Source: Candidatus Omnitrophota bacterium (GTDB lineage Bacteria; Omnitrophota; Gorgyraeia; Duberdicusellales; 4484-171). Taken from it: a stretch of DNA of 5,060 nucleotides. Positions 1 through 5,060 of this stretch are shown here, piece after piece. Under the pieces are notes generated by a model, which saw only the letters and a program-made list of their open reading frames with translations, had not been told where the DNA came from and did no database searches. The position numbers and the translations under genes are program-made. The stretch is taken from positions 1-5,060 of the forward strand of contig JAUVUO010000115.1 in the NCBI GenBank assembly GCA_030601015.1, in the 5' to 3' direction. The first letter of the stretch is position 1. Every line of letters starts with the position of its first letter.

Positions 1-814
1 CATTAATTAAAATGTTCAGCTTCTTTTTGATAATCAAATCTAAAATCTCTTCAGCCCGCTTGATGTCATGGGTAAAACAATCGTCTAAAATATCAATTTG
101 TTTAACCCCATATCTTGATATAAGCATCTCGATTTCTTCAACAACTTTATTTGCTGAAAATGCTCTGAATTTTCTCCCGAAAACATTTCTGCTGCAAAAT
201 GTACAACGATAAGGGCACCCCCTGCTTGTAAATATACTGGCCATTGGGACTTTCCTCATTCTTGAACGATATAAATTAAGCGGAAGCAGGTCATGAGCAG
301 GAAAAGGAATCTCGTCAAGATTCTGGATCATATCAACAGATTCATTAACTATAGGTTTCTTTTCCAAATTCACCCACGCTATACCCTTGATTTTAGATAA
401 AGATACGCCTCTGCAGATTTCTAATATAGTTTTTTCTCCTTCACCTATCACAACAATATCCGCCTTGGATATTTTTAATGCATGAATCGGGTCTGAAGAT
501 ACAAACGGGCCTCCAAGACAAACGTCCATACCTGTTGCTGCTTTAATCCACAAAGACAGCTCTACCCCTCTTTTAGCGGTAACCACATTTAGACTAATTC
601 CAACCAAATCCGGTTTATATGAAGACACTATACCGGTTACTTTTTCATTGTTTAGCTTTAATATATTAGCATCAACTATTTTTACTTGAATATTATTATT
701 TCGTAGCACAGAAGCAATATAAGCAAGGCCTAACGGGGGATAAACGGTTGCTTTCTGTATCCCCTGGGCACCTTGAGGATAAGGATTTACTAATAAAATT
801 TTTTTGTATTTCAT
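1..814 (-). CDS. B12-binding-domain radical SAM protein, C-terminal part beyond the left edge
   Basis: Seen: reading the minus strand from the ATG at 814-812 gives 271 codons without a stop to the window edge. Residues 1-135 look like the Rossmann-type cobalamin-binding domain of BchE-like radical SAM enzymes, with KILLVNPYP at 5-13, PPLGLAYIASVL at 26-37, GGPF at 101-104 and VVIGEGEKTI at 121-130. The linker DEIPFPAHDLLP (167-178) is typical of this class. The radical SAM motif CPYRCTFC places the cluster-binding cysteines at 200, 204 and 207, and DILDDCFTHD follows at 241-250. Known: these enzymes bind a 4Fe-4S cluster and S-adenosylmethionine, often with cobalamin, and catalyse methylations, cyclisations or other radical steps; members usually have about 400-500 residues, so perhaps 40% is missing. 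The DxHxxG cobalamin-ligand motif is not seen, as in many members of this group. No good Shine-Dalgarno precedes the ATG, but the start matches the family N-terminus. Substrate unknown; a modification of a polysaccharide, lipid or peptide is only suggested by the neighbours. Confidence 0.93.
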   Translation of the reverse strand, partial: MKYKKILLVNPYPQGAQGIQKATVYPPLGLAYIASVLRNNNIQVKIVDANILKLNNEKVTGIVSSYKPDLVGISLNVVTAKRGVELSLWIKAATGMDVCLGGPFVSSDPIHALKISKADIVVIGEGEKTILEICRGVSLSKIKGIAWVNLEKKPIVNESVDMIQNLDEIPFPAHDLLPLNLYRSRMRKVPMASIFTSRGCPYRCTFCSRNVFGRKFRAFSANKVVEEIEMLISRYGVKQIDILDDCFTHDIKRAEEILDLIIKKKLNILIN

Positions 815-821
815 TTTTGCT

Positions 822-890
822 TTAAAATGCTAGGTAACTAGCTTCCCCGAGTATATAAAACTTCTTCCACTTTTTCGCATTTTCAAACAT
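822..890 (-). CDS. possible 22-residue small ORF just upstream of the radical SAM gene
   Basis: In the 105-base gap between the epimerase and the radical SAM gene, an ATG at 890-888 opens a 22-codon frame ending in TAA at 824-822, only 7 bases before the radical SAM ATG and in a different frame from it. The peptide starts MFENAKKWKKFYILG and ends SYLAF: a basic, aromatic, amphipathic start and a hydrophobic end. The ATG is the second of an overlapping ATGATG. No Shine-Dalgarno is visible. It could be a short coupled leader peptide, a remnant of a lost gene, or chance in AT-rich DNA. I do not recognise the peptide. Confidence 0.22.
   Translation of the reverse strand: MFENAKKWKKFYILGEASYLAF
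829..842 (-). repeat. short inverted repeat before the radical SAM start
   Basis: The arms GCTAG and CTAGC surround a 4-base loop (GTAA on the plus strand, TTAC on the minus strand). In the transcript this makes a perfect 5-bp hairpin ending 14 bases before the radical SAM ATG. It is too weak, and lacks the following U-run, to be an intrinsic terminator. It might modestly affect translation initiation, or be chance. Confidence 0.25.
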
Positions 891-919
891 CATATCACAT
901 TATAAATAATCACGGCTGT

Positions 920-1963
920 CTAATTAAAATATTTCCTGTTCCCGTCGACCCAGCTAATCATCCTTCTTATTCCTTCCATAGAACTAATTTTGGGTTCCCA
1001 GCCTAACTCTTTTATTATTTTGGTAAGATCTGAAATATAAATTTTTTGATCGCTGGGCCTCCACTTACTAAAAGTAATTTTAGCCCTTTTACCTGTTTGC
1101 TTTTCTAAAAAATCTAAAAATTCCAATAAAGATGTGGTATTATCCGGGCCGCCACCAATATTGAAAACCGCATGCCTAAGATCGCTTTCTATAAATAAAT
1201 CATAAGCTCTAATTAAATCATCCACGTAAAGAAAGTCTCTTACTTGTTTTCCATCTCCATATATAGTTATAGGCTTACCGGCTAAAGTGGCGATTACAAA
1301 CCAAGCCGCCCAACCTTGATCTTCAAAACCAAATTGCCTTGTTCCATAAACACAGCTCATTCTAAAAACTGCGGTTTTCATACCGTAAATATGGGCATAT
1401 TCCTGAACATAGATATCGCCCACATATTTACTTACACCATACGGGGTATGCCCACAATGGTCTATCGGCATTTTTTCCGAAATACCTTTTAATCCATTAT
1501 AATGATAACGAGTATTCAATTCACTTAAAGAAATTTTATCTACATTTTCCCCATATACTTTATTAGTAGAACAATAGATAAAGACTGCGTTAGGGCAAAT
1601 ATTTCGTGTGTTTTCCAAAAGATTTAACGTTCCGAAGGCATTTATACTAAAATCCTCCCTGGGCTGCCTTATCGAAGAAGGAATTCCCGGCTGAGCTGCC
1701 GCATGAATAATTATATCTACACCATCGCCTAATGTATCCCGGACTTTCTTTTCGTCTCTTATGTCGCCTTTTACCCTCTTAATATTGGGATACTTTGCTA
1801 AATAACTCCAATTATATTCTACGCTTTTTTTCGAATAACCGAAAATTTGCGAGCGCATCAAATTATCAAAAGCAATAACTTTGTTGCCTTTCTTAGCATA
1901 ATACTCCGCCGCATGGCTTCCTATAAAACCTGCACCACCTGTTATTAGCACCTTTTTACCCAT
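920..1963 (-). CDS. NAD-dependent sugar-nucleotide epimerase, CDP-paratose 2-epimerase (CDP-tyvelose epimerase) type
   Basis: A 347-residue extended short-chain dehydrogenase. Seen, numbered from the ATG at 1963-1961: the NAD-binding glycine motif GGAGFIG at 9-15, GDIRD at 66-70, HAAAQPG at 87-93, the catalytic-loop CSTNKVYG at 131-138, and the YxxxK pair Tyr175/Lys179 in HTPYGVSKYVGDIYVQEY. The block FRMSCVYGTRQFGFEDQGW (200-218), the insert ending GISEKMPID before the YxxxK site, IYGDGKQVRDFLYVDDLIRA and VFNIGGGPDNT are what I associate with CDP-paratose 2-epimerases (RfbE/Tyv), not UDP-galactose 4-epimerases. Known: these enzymes use tightly bound NAD to oxidise and re-reduce C2, turning CDP-paratose into CDP-tyvelose in the cytoplasm. 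Start choice: the frame opens at TTG 1978 and has ATGs at 1969 and 1963. AAGGA at 1975-1971 lies 7 bases before ATG 1963, and the family N-terminus begins MGKKVLITGG, so 1963 is preferred. The real substrate may be a related CDP- or UDP-sugar. Family call strong, substrate moderate. Confidence 0.93.
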   Translation of the reverse strand: MGKKVLITGGAGFIGSHAAEYYAKKGNKVIAFDNLMRSQIFGYSKKSVEYNWSYLAKYPNIKRVKGDIRDEKKVRDTLGDGVDIIIHAAAQPGIPSSIRQPREDFSINAFGTLNLLENTRNICPNAVFIYCSTNKVYGENVDKISLSELNTRYHYNGLKGISEKMPIDHCGHTPYGVSKYVGDIYVQEYAHIYGMKTAVFRMSCVYGTRQFGFEDQGWAAWFVIATLAGKPITIYGDGKQVRDFLYVDDLIRAYDLFIESDLRHAVFNIGGGPDNTTSLLEFLDFLEKQTGKRAKITFSKWRPSDQKIYISDLTKIIKELGWEPKISSMEGIRRMISWVDGNRKYFN

Positions 1964-1970
1964 TTTCATT

Positions 1971-1975
1971 TCCTT
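1971..1975 (-). promoter_or_regulatory. ribosome binding site that decides the epimerase start
   Basis: The minus strand reads AAGGA here, 7 bases before the ATG at 1963-1961. It falls inside the longer frame that opens at TTG 1978 and almost touches the ATG at 1969, so only the 1963 start has normal ribosome spacing. Confidence 0.65.
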
Positions 1976-2046
1976 CAATCAACATTAATGCATTATTAAA
2001 ATTTAAGATTTCCTATTTTTAATGGCTTTAGATTGTTTTCTATTCC

Positions 2047-2727
2047 TCAAATATTTCTCACCAAACACCGCAAGCAATCAAATAAGTTTACTATAACGTT
2101 TAATTTAGACTCTCCATATTGTCGCTTGAACTCGTAACTGGGCATTTCGAGAATATTCTTTTTTTCTTTTAAAAGCTTGATGGTTATCTCCTGCTCAATC
2201 GCAAAACGAGGTTCTTTCAAGTCTAATCGTTTTGCAACATCTACCTTAATTGCACGAAATCCATTATGAATATCTGTTAATTTTACCTTCCACATCAAGT
2301 TAATAAAAGCTGAGCTTATGATTACTCCGGCTAATCTTATTATTTCTGCAAAAGTAGTGAATTGCTCACCGCTTCCACCCATGATTCTAGATGCAACAAC
2401 CATATCTGCCATACCATCAACGATGGGCTTTAATAATTTAGGAATATCTTCACTTTTATGAGAACCATCAGCATCAATAAATAGAATAATATCACTTTTG
2501 ATATAATCAATAGCGAACTTAATTGCGAAACCTTTACCAGGCCTTCTCAAATTCGGCAATACTTTTACACCTTTTTGCTCTGCAATTATCCGTGTATTAT
2601 CAGTAGAATGGTCATCAATAACCACAATCTCGGTGCCATAAGGCTTTACTGTATCGATCACAGTCTCTATAGTATTCTCCTCGTTCCTTGCAGGGATAAC
2701 TATAGTTACTTTTGGATATATATCCAT
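2047..2727 (-). CDS. GT2 family glycosyltransferase, polyprenyl-phosphate sugar synthase (DPM1-like)
   Basis: A complete 226-residue GT-A fold enzyme. Seen: the strand VTIVIPARNEENTI (7-20), the nucleotide-binding VVIDDHSTDNT (35-45), RRPGKGFAIKFAI (61-73), and the metal/nucleotide motif DADGSH at 85-90 (Asp85, Asp87). The acceptor-side motif DIHNGFRAIK (152-161), FAIEQEITIKLL (175-186) and RQYGESKLN (202-210) follow. These are hallmarks of dolichyl-phosphate mannose/glucose synthase-like proteins. Known: such enzymes move a sugar from GDP- or UDP-sugar to a polyprenyl phosphate at the cytoplasmic membrane face. The protein ends right after the RxYGxSK region with no C-terminal membrane helices, so it is of the short DPM1-like type, not the GtrB or DPMS type with a membrane tail. 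It starts 39 bases after the GT-C gene, which would use its lipid-linked product (inference). No clear Shine-Dalgarno lies before ATG 2727, but MDIYPKVTIVIP is a normal family start. The transferred sugar is unknown. Confidence 0.93.
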   Translation of the reverse strand: MDIYPKVTIVIPARNEENTIETVIDTVKPYGTEIVVIDDHSTDNTRIIAEQKGVKVLPNLRRPGKGFAIKFAIDYIKSDIILFIDADGSHKSEDIPKLLKPIVDGMADMVVASRIMGGSGEQFTTFAEIIRLAGVIISSAFINLMWKVKLTDIHNGFRAIKVDVAKRLDLKEPRFAIEQEITIKLLKEKKNILEMPSYEFKRQYGESKLNVIVNLFDCLRCLVRNI

Positions 2728-2766
2728 TATCTATATTATTTTTTAGATTTACCTTATAATTAAATA

Positions 2767-4464
2767 TTAATTTCGATTTAAAGCATAAATATAAACTTTT
2801 AACTCTCCATATTCCAACTCTTTTATAATTATGTAGTTTTTAAGGAGAACAAAAAGCTTCTTGAGATCTACTTTTTCTTTATCGCTTTTACAAAATCCAT
2901 TCCAAATATTAACAATATCATTGCTACTATTTTCCCTTATTAATCCGGATTTACGCAAACTATATTTAAATTTTTCATAATTATTATCTAAGTTTTCGGA
3001 AGAAATTAAAATATCCAAATTGCCGGCTTGGTCAATAAATTTATGAGGAAAAACACAAAAACTCATAATATCATAAGGGTATTGGTCCATCTTGATAAAT
3101 AATGATATACTTTCTAACGATAAAGGTAATTTGTTATTGCTAAATAATCCCACTATGGTTTTATTGCTATTTTTTTCTTTCCCCAACTCTTTTATAACTT
3201 TAAAAATATCCCGAAAGACATCCTGGAATAATATAAAATCCCGAGATGCCTTTTGGGGTTTAAAATGTACTCCACAAAAACTAGTAGGATTATTAGATAA
3301 TAATTTGATTTCCCCCATAAACGAATGAACGCTTATTTCTTTCGATTCAGAATAACTTGTAGAAAATACGGTAATTATTCCATAAATAATGATTAAAGCG
3401 ATAAGAAACAATCTTACCCATGTTCTTTTTATATTTTGAATAGCTAAAGATGAAATTACCGCAGCTACCGGTAATATCGGTGAAGTGAACCGTACATCTT
3501 TATATCTTATCCAAGTGAAAATAAAATAAGGGGCAAATACACTCAATAGCAAAAAATATTTATATTTTATCTTATGTCTTATTACATAAATAATGCCTGC
3601 TAAAAACATCAGGAAAAAAATAAAGGTTGTCTGGCTATTAATCATTTCAACTATATAAAATGTAAATGATTTTAATGTAAATATTTCATATGGAGCTAGA
3701 TCTGCCGTTTCAGTAGAGAAAATCGAAACAAAGATTCTAATCATATCTTTAATATTCGGAATATACCAACAACACATGATTAAAAAACTAAAAAATAATG
3801 GCCCTATTATATGCTTTTTCGCATTTTTAGAAGTTTCGCTGATTTTTCTCAAATTATAGGTCTCGATTAATATAAATCCCAGAGGAAATGCTAAAAATAG
3901 TATAAATGTGACTTTTGTAAGCATCCCCAACCCTAATGATAACCCAAAGAGATACGAAATACCCTTATTTCTAAAGTTATCTGTATATAAAAGTAAAGAA
4001 ATGCTTAGCGTTACCATTGCACAAAGCGCAAAATCAAGCATGAACACTCTTGAAAGCCCAAAGATTGCCGGGTAAGAAGCAACAATAAATGCGGAAAGCA
4101 AGCCTGTAATTTTATTTCCCAATTTTTCGCCTATTTTATAGGTTGAAAAAATTAAGATTATAAAATATAACCAGTTTATCGCAATAGCAATTTTATATGA
4201 CGTCCCTAGAATAAAATATAAGATAAGTGACGTATAGTGAAAAAAAGGAGGGTAGTAATTATGCATTTTAAAAAAATTTGACCAATTTTTCAAAGACAGA
4301 GAATTAATTAGCTCATAATAATCCAGGCTGACACAAAGATGCTCCGCATCATCGCTATTAGGAATATAGTTATCCATCTTTACCCAGACAAAATTATTAA
4401 TAATATGAAAGAGTACAAGAATTAATAATAATAAAATTGGATAGAGTTGTTGTTTCCGTCTCAT
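2767..4464 (-). CDS. multi-pass GT-C fold glycosyltransferase (GT39/ArnT/PMT-like)
   Basis: A complete 565-residue membrane protein. Seen: a first helix at about 8-28, then some 10-11 more hydrophobic segments to about residue 368, then a soluble tail of roughly 195 residues. The first outer loop carries the acidic pair NSDDAEHL (Asp38/Asp39), the usual GT-C catalytic position. It is followed by NYYPPFFHY (69-77), SRVFMLDFAL (138-147), LGMLTKVTF (179-187) and KDVRFTSPILPVAA (322-335), an arrangement found in the PMT_2/ArnT group. Known: such proteins take a sugar from a polyprenyl-phosphate donor and transfer it outside the membrane to lipid, glycan or protein. The C-terminal domain (about 370-565) is not recognised; it should face the periplasm or exterior. 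The gene starts 32 bases after the partial upstream gene and is followed at 39 bases by the DPM1-like synthase that could supply its donor. GGTAGG stands immediately before ATG 4464, closer than usual for a ribosome site; no better in-frame ATG occurs before the first helix. Acceptor and sugar unknown. Confidence 0.9.
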   Translation of the reverse strand: MRRKQQLYPILLLLILVLFHIINNFVWVKMDNYIPNSDDAEHLCVSLDYYELINSLSLKNWSNFFKMHNYYPPFFHYTSLILYFILGTSYKIAIAINWLYFIILIFSTYKIGEKLGNKITGLLSAFIVASYPAIFGLSRVFMLDFALCAMVTLSISLLLYTDNFRNKGISYLFGLSLGLGMLTKVTFILFLAFPLGFILIETYNLRKISETSKNAKKHIIGPLFFSFLIMCCWYIPNIKDMIRIFVSIFSTETADLAPYEIFTLKSFTFYIVEMINSQTTFIFFLMFLAGIIYVIRHKIKYKYFLLLSVFAPYFIFTWIRYKDVRFTSPILPVAAVISSLAIQNIKRTWVRLFLIALIIIYGIITVFSTSYSESKEISVHSFMGEIKLLSNNPTSFCGVHFKPQKASRDFILFQDVFRDIFKVIKELGKEKNSNKTIVGLFSNNKLPLSLESISLFIKMDQYPYDIMSFCVFPHKFIDQAGNLDILISSENLDNNYEKFKYSLRKSGLIRENSSNDIVNIWNGFCKSDKEKVDLKKLFVLLKNYIIIKELEYGELKVYIYALNRN

Positions 4465-4496
4465 CCTACCTATTTATTTTGTTAGCTGTTTCTTTG

Positions 4497-5060
4497 CTAT
4501 TTATCATGTTTCTTCGTTAAACTAATTATACTACATTCCAGTTGGCTACTACTAATAACGGGAACAAATTTATACTCTTTAGATAAATCATCCAATAAAT
4601 CCCGGACTAAATAAGAATGAGTTCCTTCCGGGTCTTTTTCCATCTTCGCTATAATATCTGAAACTTTTATTTCCTTTCGCTGCTCCTTAAAAACTACCGG
4701 ACTAAATAATAAAAGTACGCTTTCCTTTTTCCCCGCCAACATACTTAACTGTCTATAATAATCAGGGTCTCCTTGAACCCTGTAATTTGCCCGCAGCATA
4801 ATCTTTACATTATTCCCTGTTAATTGGTTAAGATAACGAATATTTTGATAAAAATAATTATACTTACTCGTTAATAATATCAACACTTTCTCATCGTTAT
4901 AGTGTTGTTTTAAAAACATAAACTGTTCGTATCGTTCATCATTTTTATAATCACATAAAGGCATAATGCCATATATAAGGTTATTGCCTATAAGCATAAT
5001 TAACAACCCTTCAATAGCTTTATTAAATATCGCCAGTTTTTTAACATTGCTTCGTAAGCG
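4497..5060 (-). CDS. 3' end of a membrane protein gene entering from the right edge, perhaps a second GT-C glycosyltransferase
   Basis: The frame is open from the right edge (codon at 5060-5058) to TAG at 4499-4497, giving 187 residues; no stop precedes the first possible internal start (TTG at 5006), so the gene very probably begins beyond the window. Seen: a basic stretch beginning RLRSNVKKLA, one hydrophobic segment at about residues 17-34 (IEGLLIMLIGNNLIYGIM), then a soluble domain of some 150 residues with alternating strands and helices such as EKVLILLTSKYNYFYQNI and SVLLLFSPVVF, ending SIISLTKKHDK. Positive charges before the helix suggest the soluble part lies outside the cytoplasm. 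This resembles the layout of the next gene, whose last helix is also followed by a soluble tail, so a second GT39-like enzyme is possible. That is inference: no catalytic motif lies inside the window. It could equally be another membrane protein of the polysaccharide locus. Confidence 0.7.
   Translation of the reverse strand, partial: RLRSNVKKLAIFNKAIEGLLIMLIGNNLIYGIMPLCDYKNDERYEQFMFLKQHYNDEKVLILLTSKYNYFYQNIRYLNQLTGNNVKIMLRANYRVQGDPDYYRQLSMLAGKKESVLLLFSPVVFKEQRKEIKVSDIIAKMEKDPEGTHSYLVRDLLDDLSKEYKFVPVISSSQLECSIISLTKKHDK

Noticed and set aside
12..212. Plus-strand frame of 66 codons
   Set aside because: It lies entirely opposite the radical SAM coding sequence, including its cysteine motif, and its translation has no family features.
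815..919. Terminator or promoter between the epimerase and radical SAM genes
   Set aside because: No GC-rich stem with a U-run is present. TTGAAA and TATATA-like words occur but are 23 bases apart, too far for a normal -35/-10 pair, so no promoter is supported.
1986..1995. Ten-base palindrome TAATGCATTA upstream of the epimerase, considered as an operator
   Set aside because: Made almost wholly of A and T in an AT-rich gap, with no second copy or promoter elements nearby; chance is a sufficient explanation.
1964..2046. Promoter upstream of the epimerase
   Set aside because: TTAAAA and TAATAA-like words occur at near-normal spacing, but such matches are expected by chance in this composition.
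2575..2763. Plus-strand frame of 62 codons
   Set aside because: It is antisense to the conserved N-terminal half of the GT2 gene and to the short gap before it; no recognisable protein features.
3092..3328. Plus-strand frame of 78 codons
   Set aside because: It is antisense to the C-terminal domain of the GT-C gene; no ribosome site or domain features.
1..5060. Mobile element, CRISPR array or RNA gene
   Set aside because: No transposase, regular repeat-spacer pattern, tRNA-like arm or rRNA motif was seen; nearly all of the window is coding and the gaps are about 105 bases or less.

Overview
The window is an AT-rich stretch (roughly one third G+C by eye). Every credible gene lies on the minus strand, so transcription runs from the right edge to the left edge. 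The gene set is typical of a surface-polysaccharide or glycoconjugate locus in an uncultured or environmental prokaryote. A Shine-Dalgarno-like AAGGA before one gene and the overall gene style favour a bacterium. No rRNA, tRNA or phylogenetic marker is present, so the lineage cannot be fixed and an archaeon is not formally excluded.

Layout in transcription order: (1) 5060-4497 is the 3' end of a gene entering from the right edge. It encodes a probable last membrane helix followed by an extracytoplasmic domain, perhaps the tail of a membrane glycosyltransferase. (2) 4464-2767 encodes a complete 565-residue multi-pass GT-C type glycosyltransferase (GT39/ArnT/PMT-like). (3) 2727-2047 encodes a 226-residue GT2 enzyme resembling dolichyl/polyprenyl-phosphate sugar synthases (DPM1-like). 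(4) 1963-920 encodes an NAD-dependent SDR epimerase with the signature of CDP-paratose 2-epimerase (CDP-tyvelose epimerase, RfbE/Tyv). (5) After a 105-base gap holding a possible 22-residue peptide gene, 814-1 encodes the N-terminal 271 residues of a B12-binding-domain radical SAM enzyme that runs off the left edge.

The gaps between the first four genes are 32, 39 and about 80 bases. No intrinsic terminator is visible, which is consistent with one operon. A plausible joint role is that the epimerase shapes a nucleotide sugar, the DPM1-like enzyme moves a sugar from its nucleotide to a polyprenyl phosphate, and the GT-C protein or proteins transfer the lipid-linked sugar to an acceptor outside the membrane. 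The radical SAM enzyme may make a further modification. This pathway is inference from family membership and adjacency; substrates cannot be read from the sequence.

I saw no mobile element, CRISPR array, RNA gene or clearly new system. The points worth a second look are the two genes cut by the window edges, the start choice of the epimerase, the small ORF before the radical SAM gene, the GT2/GT-C pairing, and a CDP-sugar epimerase without its usual pathway partners in view.
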